DNA from: Nonomuraea endophytica | Lineage (GTDB): Bacteria > Actinomycetota > Actinomycetes > Streptosporangiales > Streptosporangiaceae | Reading direction: 5' to 3' | NCBI RefSeq assembly: GCF_014203235.1 | Contig: NZ_JACHIN010000007.1 | Span: 112,711 to 176,710, forward strand | Length of the DNA stretch: 64,000 nt | Shown here: piece by piece, positions 1-7,959 of the stretch | How positions within the stretch are numbered: the stretch's first letter is position 1 | Layout: each line of letters opens with the position of its first letter | Position numbers and translations under genes: made by a program | The notes under the pieces: generated by a model | The model's input: only the letters and a program-made list of their open reading frames with translations | Told to the model about the DNA's origin: nothing | The model's database searches: none

Positions 1-2
1 TG

Positions 3-383
3 GAGCCGTTCCTGTCGGCCGCGATCAAGGAGGGCGCGACCCAGATCATCGACACCACCAGCGGCCCGACCGCGGGCATCCCGATCGACGGCTGGGGCGT
101 GTCGGAGAAGTGGCTGACCGACAACCCGAAGACGGCCGCGGCCTTCCACCGCGCGCTGGCCAAGGCGCAGAAGATCGCCGGTGAGGACCGCAACGCCATC
201 AACGAGGTGGTCCCGACCTACACCCAGATCCCCGCGCCGGCCGTCGCCGCGATGAAGCTCGGCAGCTTCGGCATGGAGCCGGACATGGCCGCGTTCCAGA
301 AGCTGGCCGACCTGCTCCAGAGCTACGGCTACCTCAAGGCGAAGATGGACGTCTCGACACTCATCCCCGCCAAGGTCGAATGA
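3..383 (+). CDS. ABC transporter substrate-binding protein (NitT/TauT type), C-terminal part
   Basis: This is the last 126 codons of a periplasmic-type binding protein whose start lies before the window. The visible part matches the C-terminal third of the complete binding proteins at 6961-7959 and 15420-16376: the segment EPFLSAA, then a TSGPT element, NPKTAAAF, AKAQKIA and a closing YGYLKAKMDVST. These are marks of the SsuA/TauA/NMT1-like family. The stop overlaps the next start as ATGA, so it is translationally coupled to two permease genes. The ligand cannot be read from the sequence. The paralogues in the window carry lipoprotein signals, so this one was probably a lipoprotein too. Confidence 0.9.
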   Translation, partial: EPFLSAAIKEGATQIIDTTSGPTAGIPIDGWGVSEKWLTDNPKTAAAFHRALAKAQKIAGEDRNAINEVVPTYTQIPAPAVAAMKLGSFGMEPDMAAFQKLADLLQSYGYLKAKMDVSTLIPAKVE

Positions 384-1153
384 GCACTCTCCGCAACAGA
401 CGAGGAATCCTGGGCGCCGCCGGCGTCCTGGGGTTCCTCGTTCTCGTAGAGGCCCTGGGACGTCTCGGGGTCATCGACCCCGAGATCATCCCGCTCGTCT
501 CGACCGTGCTGGCCACCACGGTCGAGATCGCTTTCGAGGGCGAGTTCCTGTCCAACGTCGGGGACACCCTGCTGGCCTGCCTCATCGGCCTGGTGATCGC
601 GATCGCCACCGCGGTGCCCGCCGGGCTGCTGCTCGGCACCGTCCCCGTGATCGAGCGCTCGGTGCGGCCGCTGGTGGAGTTCCTGCGGCCCATCCCGTCG
701 GTGTCGCTGATCCCGCTGGCGATGTTCCTGTTCACCGAGAGCCAGGACGCCAAGATCGCGCTGATCGTCTACACCTGCGCGTGGCCGTTGCTCATCAACA
801 CGATGTACGGCCTGAGCGACGTCGACCCCCAGGCCAAGCAGACCCTGCGCAGCTTCGGGTTCGGCGGCATGTCGATCGTGCTGCGGGTCAGCCTGCCCAG
901 CGCGGCGCCCTTCATCGCCACCGGCATCCGCATCGCCCTGTCGGTCACGCTGATCGTGGCGGTGAGCGTCGAGCTCATCGCCGGTGGCGGCGGCGGGATC
1001 GGCAACTTCCTCTCCCTCGCCGGCAGCGCCAACCGCGTCGACAGGATGCTGGCCGGCACGATCTGGGCGGGCCTGATCGGCCTGGCGGCCAACGCGTTGT
1101 TCATGGCCGGTGAGCGCCGGTTGTTCCACTGGCACCAGGGATCGACGTCATGA
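380..1153 (+). CDS. ABC transporter permease, NitT/TauT type, first subunit of cassette A
   Basis: A 257-residue membrane protein with about six hydrophobic segments, of BPD_transp_1 (SsuC/TauC-like) type. The ATPase-coupling EAA loop is near residues 155-178, with TLRSFGFGG and SLPSAAPF. This SLPSAAPF form is shared by the first permease of each of the four cassettes in this window and differs from the second-permease form. The ATG start overlaps the stop of the binding-protein gene as ATGA, and the gene ends in an ATGA overlap with the second permease. Together with the binding protein it should form a heterodimeric importer. No ATPase gene is adjacent inside the window. Confidence 0.93.
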   Translation: MSTLRNRRGILGAAGVLGFLVLVEALGRLGVIDPEIIPLVSTVLATTVEIAFEGEFLSNVGDTLLACLIGLVIAIATAVPAGLLLGTVPVIERSVRPLVEFLRPIPSVSLIPLAMFLFTESQDAKIALIVYTCAWPLLINTMYGLSDVDPQAKQTLRSFGFGGMSIVLRVSLPSAAPFIATGIRIALSVTLIVAVSVELIAGGGGGIGNFLSLAGSANRVDRMLAGTIWAGLIGLAANALFMAGERRLFHWHQGSTS

Positions 1154-1932
1154 TCATACGCAGGCTCGCGTGGTACTGGCTGCTGCCCGTCGCCGTCCTG
1201 GCCTGGGAGCTGACCACGCGGCAGGCCGAGGCCACCTACTTCCCCCCACCGAGCGTCATCGTGGTCCGGCTGCACGAGATGTGGTTCTCCGGGCCGCTGT
1301 CACGGGTCTTCCTGACCGACGAGGCGCTCGCGGACCTGGTCCCGAGCCTGGCCCGGCTGCTGGCCGGCTGGGCGATGGCCGCGGTGGCGGGGGTGGCGCT
1401 CGGCGTCCTGCTGGGCCGCTCGCGCTGGCTGTCGGCGCTGGCCGACCCGCTGATCCACTTCGGCCGCTCGGTGCCGCCCTCGACGCTCCTGCCGATCTTC
1501 CTCATCCTGTTCAAGATCGGCACACCGATGCAACTGGCCTCGATCGTCTACGGCGTCGTCTGGCCGGTGCTGATCAACGCCGCGGACGGGGCGCGCTTCG
1601 TCGACAAGCAGTACGTGGAGACCGGGGAGGTCTTCCGGCTGAGCATGACGCAGCGGGTGTTCCGCATCATCCTGCCGGCGGCGGCGCCGAAGATCTTTGC
1701 CGGGCTGCGGCTGAGCATCTCGCTGGCGCTCATCATGATGGTCGTCTCGGAGCTGGTCGGCAGCAGCGAGGGCATCGGGCACCGCATGCTGGAGGCGCAG
1801 AGCGAGTTCGACATCCCGGCCATGTGGGCGGGCATCGTGCTGCTGGGCGTGCTCGGGATCCTGCTCAACGCCGTGTTCATCGGGGTGGAGCGGATGACGC
1901 TGGGCTGGCATCGGGCCAGCCGTACCCGCTGA
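1150..1932 (+). CDS. ABC transporter permease, NitT/TauT type, second subunit of cassette A
   Basis: A 260-residue permease with an N-terminal membrane segment, the FPPPS element after it, and the coupling loop PAAAPKIFAGLRLS near residue 174. That PAAxPKIFAGLR form marks the second permease of all four cassettes. The start is coupled to the upstream permease by an ATGA overlap. It is the last gene of cassette A and is followed by a long perfect hairpin. The substrate is unknown; the family imports nitrate, sulfonates, pyrimidine-like and other small organic nitrogen or sulfur compounds. Confidence 0.93.
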   Translation: MIIRRLAWYWLLPVAVLAWELTTRQAEATYFPPPSVIVVRLHEMWFSGPLSRVFLTDEALADLVPSLARLLAGWAMAAVAGVALGVLLGRSRWLSALADPLIHFGRSVPPSTLLPIFLILFKIGTPMQLASIVYGVVWPVLINAADGARFVDKQYVETGEVFRLSMTQRVFRIILPAAAPKIFAGLRLSISLALIMMVVSELVGSSEGIGHRMLEAQSEFDIPAMWAGIVLLGVLGILLNAVFIGVERMTLGWHRASRTR

Positions 1933-1963
1933 GACGCCCCCTTCCCGAGGGGAGGGGGGCGTC
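1933..1963. terminator. Hairpin between convergent genes
   Basis: The sequence folds into a 14-pair stem (one G-T pair) with a GAG loop, beginning GACGCCCCC and closing with the complementary GGGGGCGTC. It lies between the stop of the second permease (1932) and the stop of the nitrilase-like gene (1970), so it can end transcripts from both sides. There is no long T-run, as is common in actinomycetes. Confidence 0.7.
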
Positions 1964-1969
1964 CGCGCG

Positions 1970-2971
1970 TCAGCCGTACAGGCGCTCGATGATCTCTTTC
2001 TGGCGGGCGACGAACCAGGCGCGGCCGGGCTCGGCGTCGGCCAGGCCGTCGGGGCGCTCCACGTCGTGGCGGGCGTACTCCTCGGCCCAGAGGGCCGGTT
2101 TCACGCGGGAGAGCAGGTTGGTCATGCCGGGGCGGGTGCGGAAGCGGCGCAGTCCGTCGAGGTCGAGCTCGGCAGCGGCGATGACCGACTCGCCCGGCCC
2201 GGCCACGGCGAGCACCCGGCCCTCGAAGTCGAGGACCTCCGAGCCGCCGTTGGTGGAGTCGCCGGGGATGGAGATGCCGGTCAGGCCGCCGCTGTTGGCG
2301 GAGACCAGGTAGGCCATGTTCTCGATGGCGCGTGCCCGGCGGCCGATCGCCTTGGGCGTCAGCGCCGGGGCCGAGGCCTCCGAGGTCGGGTGGCAGAAGA
2401 CCTCGGCGCCGCGCAGCGCCAGCGACCTGGCCAGCTCCGGGTAGAGGATCTCCTCCGAGGCCAGCGCGGCCAGGTTGCCGATCTCGGTCCTGGCCACCGG
2501 CAGCACCGCGTCCATGCCGTAGACGCCGAGGTAGCGCTCCCACACGTCGTAGGGGCTGGGCGAGTACATGGAGTGGAGCCTGCGGTAGCGCAGCACCGTC
2601 TCGCCCTGCGGGGAGAGGATCACGCAGGCCTGGAAGAACAGCTCGGGGAAGTGCTCGTCGCTCTCGTAGGCGTTGACGCACAGGTAGACGCCGTGGCGGC
2701 CGGCGATCTCGGCGAGTTCCTTGTACTCCTCGCCGTCGGGGGCCAGGGCCGCCTTGTCCCGCCAGGCGGCGACGCTCTCGCTGATGGGGAAGCCGGTCAG
2801 CACGTACTCGGGCAGGACGACCAGCCGCAGGTCGGGACCGATCCAGGCCTTGGAGCCGCCGAGGCCCGAGTCCACCCGGGCGATCGCCGCCCTGATCTCC
2901 GAACGCGGGTCGGCCAAACCCGTCACCGCACGGGTCTCCAGTTGCAGGGCCAGCGCCCGGTAGGCGGTCAT
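1970..2971 (-). CDS. Nitrilase-fold (carbon-nitrogen hydrolase) protein lacking the catalytic Cys and Lys
   Basis: A 333-residue protein of the carbon-nitrogen hydrolase superfamily. The first catalytic glutamate is present in LPEYVLTG (Glu55). The position of the catalytic lysine (family YRK) reads YRR with Arg131, and the position of the nucleophilic cysteine (family IC-x-E) reads LASEE with Ser172. The rest of that block, LYPELARSLALRGAEV, is well conserved, so this is not a random open frame. Two of three catalytic residues are therefore changed, and classic nitrilase/amidase chemistry is doubtful. The ATG overlaps the stop of the upstream aldehyde dehydrogenase as ATGA, so the two are made together. 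It may be a non-hydrolytic subfamily or use another mechanism. Confidence 0.85.
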   Translation of the reverse strand: MTAYRALALQLETRAVTGLADPRSEIRAAIARVDSGLGGSKAWIGPDLRLVVLPEYVLTGFPISESVAAWRDKAALAPDGEEYKELAEIAGRHGVYLCVNAYESDEHFPELFFQACVILSPQGETVLRYRRLHSMYSPSPYDVWERYLGVYGMDAVLPVARTEIGNLAALASEEILYPELARSLALRGAEVFCHPTSEASAPALTPKAIGRRARAIENMAYLVSANSGGLTGISIPGDSTNGGSEVLDFEGRVLAVAGPGESVIAAAELDLDGLRRFRTRPGMTNLLSRVKPALWAEEYARHDVERPDGLADAEPGRAWFVARQKEIIERLYG

Positions 2972-4341
2972 CGGTGCCACCACGGGTTCGCCGCGGCCGA
3001 GCGGTTGACCAGGTGGGCGCGGCGGCGGACGAACCGGTTGATCGAGACCTTGCCCATCCGCGAGCCGCCGAGGCCGGAGAGCTTGAAGGAGTTCTTCTCC
3101 CCTTCGTGCACCAGCGCCGTCAGCGAGGCGTCGTTGACGCTGACCGCGCCCGCCTCCAGCCGCCGCGCGACCGCGCGCGCGTCCTGCTCGGTCGCGGCGA
3201 AGACCGCTCCCGACAGCCCGTACGCGCAGTCGTTGGCTAGCCGTACCGCCTCGTCGGCGTCGTCCACGGCCATCACGGGAAGGATCGGCCCGAACGTCTC
3301 CTCGGTCATGAGCGCCATCGAGTGATCGACGCCCGACACCACGGTCGGGCGGCACCACAGCCCGCCGCCGTGGTGCTCGATCCGGCCGCCGGTGTGCACG
3401 ACCGCGCCGCGCTCGACGGCGTCGGCGAGGTGGCGCGCGATGACGTCGGCCTGGTCGGCCGCGATGATCGGCCCGATGGGGCCGCCCTCGCAGGTCAGCG
3501 CCACCTTGGCCGCCTTGTCGGCGAGCAGCGCGAGGAACTCCGCGTGTACGGCCCGCTCCACGTACACCCGCTCGATCGACTGGCAGGCCTGCCCGGCGTT
3601 GGCGGTGCCGCCCCACAGGACGGCGGCGGCGGCCCGGTCGAGGTCGCTGCCGGCCAGCACGATGGCCGGGTCCTTGCCGCCGAGCTCCAGGAAGGCGGGG
3701 ATGAACGCCTTGGCCGCCGCCTCGCCGACCTTGCGCCCGGTGGGCACGCTGCCGGTGAACACGACCGCGTCGACGAGGCCGATCAGCGCGGCGCCGGTCT
3801 CCCCCGCGCCTTCGACCACCCGCAGCGGCAGTTCCTCGGGCACCAGCTTCATGAGCGGCTCGATGAACCTGGGCGTCACCTCGCTGGGCTTGACCAGCAC
3901 CGCGCATCCGGCGGCCAGCGCCGGGATCGCGTCGATGAGGCCGAGCAGCAGCGGGAAGTTCCACGGGCTGATCACCCCGACCAGCTCGTACGGCACCGCC
4001 TCGCCCCCGACCACGATGCCGGGCAGGCTGGCGGGCTCGTCCTCGGGCGGGGCGAGAAGGGCGGGGGCCAGCCGTACCCACCGCTCGATCATGCCCGCCA
4101 CGATCTGCCGCTCCAGCACCGACTCGCCGGTGCGGCCGGTGTCGGCCACGAGCGCGGCGAGCAGTTCGTCGTCGGTGGCCAGCGCGGCCCCGAAGCGGTT
4201 GAGCACGGCCCCTCGGTCCGCCTCGCGCCAGGCGGGCGCCGCCGCGCGCAGCTCGTTGGCCGTGGCCGTGAGCAGCGCGGGCGACGGTGGTGCGAGCAGG
4301 CGGTCGGTTTCCCCGGTGAGCGGGTTCCTGACCTGCGTCAT
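2968..4341 (-). CDS. NAD(P)-dependent aldehyde dehydrogenase
   Basis: A 457-residue member of the aldehyde dehydrogenase superfamily. Visible landmarks are the SPWNFP cofactor loop (about 125-130), the general base Glu219 in LELGGKDP, the nucleophile Cys253 in NAGQACQS, and the late EETFGPILPV block. The ATG at 4341 was chosen because GGAAGG lies just before it and upstream residues look non-homologous. It is the middle gene of a three-gene minus-strand operon: 3 bases behind the DUF1838-like gene and overlapping the nitrilase-like gene. It oxidises an aldehyde to an acid; the substrate cannot be inferred with confidence. Confidence 0.92.
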   Translation of the reverse strand: MTQVRNPLTGETDRLLAPPSPALLTATANELRAAAPAWREADRGAVLNRFGAALATDDELLAALVADTGRTGESVLERQIVAGMIERWVRLAPALLAPPEDEPASLPGIVVGGEAVPYELVGVISPWNFPLLLGLIDAIPALAAGCAVLVKPSEVTPRFIEPLMKLVPEELPLRVVEGAGETGAALIGLVDAVVFTGSVPTGRKVGEAAAKAFIPAFLELGGKDPAIVLAGSDLDRAAAAVLWGGTANAGQACQSIERVYVERAVHAEFLALLADKAAKVALTCEGGPIGPIIAADQADVIARHLADAVERGAVVHTGGRIEHHGGGLWCRPTVVSGVDHSMALMTEETFGPILPVMAVDDADEAVRLANDCAYGLSGAVFAATEQDARAVARRLEAGAVSVNDASLTALVHEGEKNSFKLSGLGGSRMGKVSINRFVRRRAHLVNRSAAANPWWHR

Positions 4342-4343
4342 GG

Positions 4344-5327
4344 TTACCTTCCGTTGGTGGTGCACCACTGGGCCCAGGTGGTGGCACCCCGGCCCAGTTG
4401 CTTGTTGTAGAACGACGACCAGGAGTTCTCGCTGGCGCCGGGGTCGGTGGGAGCGGCCTGGTAGAGCGGGTACTGCAGGTCGATCTTGGCACGCAGCCAC
4501 GGCTCGACCTCAGCGTAGGAGTTGAGCGCCCAGCTTCGGGCGTGGTAGGTCAGCTGGCCCTGGACACTTTCCTCGGGCAGGCACATGAAGGGCGCCCACG
4601 GGCTGGTGCGGCTCCAGCTGATCTTGGTCTTCATGGCGCCGGTGGGGACGGTGCCGTCGACGGTGCGTGCGGCGCGCTCACGGTCGTCGACGTAGAAGTC
4701 GAACATCTCCATCGCGCTGTAGTAGCCGTTCTTGAGGCCGAAGCGCTCGCCGAGCGTGGTGCCGAAGTTGGTGTTGACCGGGATGTCGCTGGTCCACGCC
4801 GTTTCCTCGTGCCGCTGCTGCAGGGGTGGGCCGACGTAGGAGGGGGTGACGTTGAACGGGCCGAAGGCCACCCGGTCGTTGTTGATCGGCACGACCGGGT
4901 AGATCTTGCCGTCGACGGGGTTGGTCCACTCGGTGAGGATCTGCGTGGGGTTGGTGGGGCTGGTGTAGAAGACGATCTCGCGGGAGAGCTGGTGGATCTG
5001 CGTGGTGCCGGGCACGCGGTAGAGCCGGCGGATGTTGTAGCCCTCGAGGTTGAACAGCTTCTGGCCGTGGCGGATCTTGGGGTCGAGGGCGTTGCCCTCC
5101 ACGTTCGCGTAGACCGAGCCGGAGATGCGGAAGACCATGTCCTGGCCGTCGGGGCGGCCCATGGACTGCAGCTGGAGCTGTCCGGCGTCGTCGGTGACCG
5201 TCCGGTAGATGGGGCCCGGGGCCCAGGGGTCGTCGATGTCGGCGGCGACTGCGGCGCCCGGTGCGAGACCGGTCAGCATGACGGCGGATAAGGCGATAGC
5301 GAAGGACAGACCACGGCGCTTCAACAT
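4344..5327 (-). CDS. Secreted DUF1838-like protein
   Basis: A 327-residue protein with a clear signal peptide (basic start MLKRR, hydrophobic core, cleavage after about AVA at residues 26-28) and a mature part rich in Trp, Tyr and Asn. Motifs such as WTNPVDG and FGPFNVTPSYVG fit the DUF1838 family as I remember it; that assignment is from recall. Its function is unknown. It is the first gene of the operon with the aldehyde dehydrogenase and nitrilase-like genes, with GGAG upstream of the ATG. A secreted protein leading a catabolic operon could act on the substrate outside the membrane, but this is inference. Confidence 0.75.
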   Translation of the reverse strand: MLKRRGLSFAIALSAVMLTGLAPGAAVAADIDDPWAPGPIYRTVTDDAGQLQLQSMGRPDGQDMVFRISGSVYANVEGNALDPKIRHGQKLFNLEGYNIRRLYRVPGTTQIHQLSREIVFYTSPTNPTQILTEWTNPVDGKIYPVVPINNDRVAFGPFNVTPSYVGPPLQQRHEETAWTSDIPVNTNFGTTLGERFGLKNGYYSAMEMFDFYVDDRERAARTVDGTVPTGAMKTKISWSRTSPWAPFMCLPEESVQGQLTYHARSWALNSYAEVEPWLRAKIDLQYPLYQAAPTDPGASENSWSSFYNKQLGRGATTWAQWCTTNGR

Positions 5328-5418
5328 CGTGTCTCCGGAGGTGGGGCGGCTATAGCGGGGGAAATACGATCATCATCGGAGAGACTCTGTCAACGCGCGT
5401 GTCGGCTCCGGGCAGAGC

Positions 5419-5448
5419 CCCCGGCCGCCGCGGATCGGGCGGCCGGGG
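5419..5448 (-). terminator. Strong hairpin after the lipocalin-like gene
   Basis: Eleven perfectly paired bases (CCCCGGCCGCC with GGCGGCCGGGG) around an 8-base loop. It lies just past the minus-strand stop at 5455 and upstream of the DUF1838-like gene's promoter region. Confidence 0.7.
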
Positions 5449-5454
5449 CGGGGG

Positions 5455-5925
5455 TCAGGACACCCGTCGCTCGTCGATCAGCGTGCGCTTGACGCAGACG
5501 CCGCCCTTGACCCACTGCCACACGCGGCTCTTGCTCTTGCCGTCGTCGCTGAGCACGATCAGCTCGAACAGCCGCAGGTCCTCGTCGGCGGCCTTGTAGA
5601 TCCAGCTCAGGTAGATCGTGGACGCGTCCAGCTCCCAGAACTCGCCCTTGATGCGCTCGGTGTCGAAGCCGCAGCGCCCGTTGCCCAGGTACGTGCCGGG
5701 GAACTGGAGCTCCTCGGTCCTGCCGTCGTCCCAGGTGTAGCGGTTGACCTGGTGATAGGTCTTGTCGTCCACGATGGTGCAGGTCAGGTGGGAGCGGTGG
5801 CGGTCGATCAGGTTGCCGTCCGCGTCAAGGTGGGTGTACGTGCCCTCCCACTCGCCCTCGTGGCGGGCGAGAAGCGGCATGTCATCACGAAGACCCATAG
5901 GAACACCTCTTGCAGGGTTGGTCAT
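5455..5925 (-). CDS. Small lipocalin-like protein, possibly DUF3598-related
   Basis: A 156-residue soluble protein with repeated beta-strand-like stretches (HEGEWEGTYTHLDADGN, RYTWDDGRTEELQFPG, GRCGFDT) typical of small beta-barrel folds. I think it resembles DUF3598, but this is a weak call. Two starts are possible. The ATG at 5925 overlaps the upstream methyltransferase stop as ATGA. An ATG nine codons in, at 5898, has AGAGGTG at good spacing. Both imply coupling to the methyltransferase. No catalytic residues can be named, and no membrane segment or signal is visible. Confidence 0.65.
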   Translation of the reverse strand: MTNPARGVPMGLRDDMPLLARHEGEWEGTYTHLDADGNLIDRHRSHLTCTIVDDKTYHQVNRYTWDDGRTEELQFPGTYLGNGRCGFDTERIKGEFWELDASTIYLSWIYKAADEDLRLFELIVLSDDGKSKSRVWQWVKGGVCVKRTLIDERRVS

Positions 5926-6719
5926 GGTTTGCGGCCGACGCCGGCGACCGCCAGTTTCAGCACCGGATGGCTCTCCTGGAACGGTTGATCGGGATCGGGA
6001 CGCCAGTCAGGCACCCCTACCAGCCCGGGATCGACCATTTCAAGACCCGCGAAGAAGCGGGCGATCTCATCCTTGGTGCGGTATCGGGTGTTCCGTGCCT
6101 CCAGCAGCGAACGGCTCTGCTCGTCGCCCCTGTTCAGGAGGTGGTGGATGAACACGTAGCTGCCCGAGGGAAGGGCGGCGACGAGCTCCTTCGTGAGATG
6201 CCACGGATCCTCCTCGTCCTGGACGTGGTGGAGGATCCCGCAGAGGATCAGGCCGACCGGCCGCTTGAGGTCGATGTGCGCGAGCAGCTCGCGGTCGCCC
6301 AGCAGGGCCGCGGGCTCACGCAGGTCGGCGTGTACGGCGAGCGTATTGACATTCCTGGCCAGCAAGGCTCTGGCGTGGACCAGGACGTGCGGGTCATTGT
6401 CTACATAGGCGACACGCACCCCGGGATCAACCGAGTGAGCCACCTGATGCACGTTTTCGGCTGTCGGTAACCCCGTGCCGATGTCGATCAGCTGACGTAG
6501 ACCGACCTCTCCGACCAGAAACCTGACGACCCTGCCCAGCACCGCGCGTTGCGCGCGCACCCCGATCTCGACACCGGGCATGAGCGCGCGGATGCGCTCA
6601 CCCTCGGCCCGGTCGACACCGAAGTTGTCCTTGCCCCCGAGCAGGTAGTCGTACACACGAGCAGGGCTGGCCTCCGACAGATTCAGTCCGTAGGGAGCCT
6701 CACCATCGACGTCTGCCAC
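5922..6719 (-). CDS. S-adenosylmethionine-dependent methyltransferase (Methyltransf_19/DUF574 type)
   Basis: A 265-residue protein with the family signature SPARVYDYLLGGKDNF (about 18-33) and the cofactor-binding block IDIGTGLPT (78-86), followed by VAYVDNDPHVL. This family is greatly expanded in actinomycetes and its substrates are mostly unknown. I chose the GTG at 6719 because AAGGGG sits five bases before it; a TTG six codons earlier (6737) is the alternative. Upstream lies a strikingly AT-rich spacer shared with the divergent transporter cassette B. Downstream it is coupled to the small lipocalin-like gene. Confidence 0.88.
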   Translation of the reverse strand: MADVDGEAPYGLNLSEASPARVYDYLLGGKDNFGVDRAEGERIRALMPGVEIGVRAQRAVLGRVVRFLVGEVGLRQLIDIGTGLPTAENVHQVAHSVDPGVRVAYVDNDPHVLVHARALLARNVNTLAVHADLREPAALLGDRELLAHIDLKRPVGLILCGILHHVQDEEDPWHLTKELVAALPSGSYVFIHHLLNRGDEQSRSLLEARNTRYRTKDEIARFFAGLEMVDPGLVGVPDWRPDPDQPFQESHPVLKLAVAGVGRKP

Positions 6720-6865
6720 GACACCCCTTACACCCAAACCTATGATCGCCCTCTGAGCCTATCCGGAAAGCCACCCTGCCACCTACACGACATACCAACA
6801 TAAATACCCATAAAACCGGACAAAGTACGCGGTTTAATTTAAATCCGACGGTCAAAAGGCTAAAA

Positions 6866-6893
6866 CTGACATATCCACTATATCTCCTTTAAA
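6866..6893 (+). promoter_or_regulatory. Candidate promoter of transport cassette B in an AT-rich spacer
   Basis: CTGACA and TTTAAA are separated by 16 bases, resembling -35 and -10 boxes, about 70 bases before the ATG of the binding protein. The whole spacer 6740-6900 is much richer in A and T than its surroundings and separates divergent genes, so promoters on both strands are expected here. Confidence 0.35.
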
Positions 6894-6960
6894 TCTCTTC
6901 TCGTGCGTTACAGTGCGTGTCATCGTCGCTCACACCCCCTGGTTCATAAGGAGACACGGC

Positions 6961-7959
6961 ATGCGGTTACGTGCCCTGGGGCGCACCGCCCTGATCGGCC
7001 TGGCGACAACCCTGGTGATTGCGGGGTGTTCTTCTGGATCCGGGACGGAAAGCAAACCGGGGGGTACGGCCAACGCGTCGGGTCTGGAGAAGACCTCGTT
7101 GCTCATCGGCCAGTACCCCGGAGCCGACTCGGCGCCCCTGTTCATCGCCATGGAACGCGGCTTCTTCAAGGAGCAGGGACTTGAGGTCAGGCAGGAGCCC
7201 ATCCAGGCCCCGCAGGCTGTCTTGCCCAAGCTCAGCAACGGCCAGATGGACGTCGTCCTTGGCAGCTACGCCACCATCCTGACCATTCAGGAGGGCGGTT
7301 CGGAGAAGTTCAAGTACATCGCCGACTCCTATCAGGGAGCCAGTGGCGCGTTCGGTGTGATGGTCGCGAAGAATTCACCGATCAAGAAAATCTCCGACCT
7401 CAAGGGAAAGAAGATCGGCGTCAACGCGCTCAAGGGACTCGGCGTTCTCACCATGAACCCGCACCTGAAGATCAACGGCGTTGACCCGCAGAAGGACGTC
7501 ACCTACGTCGAGATCGCGACCACCAACTGGCTGTCGTCGCTGGAGAAGGGCGACGCGGACGCGGTCTGGATGACCGACCCGTACGTCAGCGAGGCGGAGA
7601 GCAAGCTCGGCGCCACCATGCTGATCGACACCATGTCCGGCCCCACCGAGAGCCTGCCCATCACCGGCTGGGCCGCCACCGAGAAGTGGATCAGCGAGAA
7701 CCCCAAGACCATGGCCGCCTTCCAGCGCGCGATGGCCAAGGCGCAGAACATCGCCGCCACCGACCGTGACGCGGTGACCGCGATCCTGCCCACGTTCACG
7801 AAGATCCCCAAGGAAACGGCCGCGACGATCAACCTCGGCAACTATCCGACCTCGCTGAACGCCCAGCGCATCCAACGCGTCGCCGACCTGATGGCCGAGT
7901 ACGGCTTCCTGAAGGCGAAGATGGACGTGAGCACGATGATCGTCAATCCGCAGGGATGA
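6961..7959 (+). CDS. ABC transporter substrate-binding lipoprotein, NitT/TauT type, cassette B
   Basis: A 332-residue protein with a lipoprotein signal ending in the lipobox VIAGC (Cys23). It has the NMT1/SsuA-like fold signature: ADSAPLFIAMERGFFKEQGL near residue 60, SPIKKISDLKGKKIGVN in the middle, and SGPTESLP and NPKTMAAFQRA late. The ATG at 6961 is preceded by AAGGAG at the right spacing; a GTG at 6913 would also be in frame but would add a non-signal extension. It is coupled by ATGA to the permease. The neighbouring amidohydrolase suggests a cyclic amide or pyrimidine-like ligand, by inference only. Confidence 0.94.
   Translation: MRLRALGRTALIGLATTLVIAGCSSGSGTESKPGGTANASGLEKTSLLIGQYPGADSAPLFIAMERGFFKEQGLEVRQEPIQAPQAVLPKLSNGQMDVVLGSYATILTIQEGGSEKFKYIADSYQGASGAFGVMVAKNSPIKKISDLKGKKIGVNALKGLGVLTMNPHLKINGVDPQKDVTYVEIATTNWLSSLEKGDADAVWMTDPYVSEAESKLGATMLIDTMSGPTESLPITGWAATEKWISENPKTMAAFQRAMAKAQNIAATDRDAVTAILPTFTKIPKETAATINLGNYPTSLNAQRIQRVADLMAEYGFLKAKMDVSTMIVNPQG

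Noticed and set aside
1970..4492. Possible 840-residue fusion reading through the nitrilase-like gene
   Set aside because: The N-terminal 500 residues are the wrong frame of the aldehyde dehydrogenase gene. The real start is the ATG at 2971.
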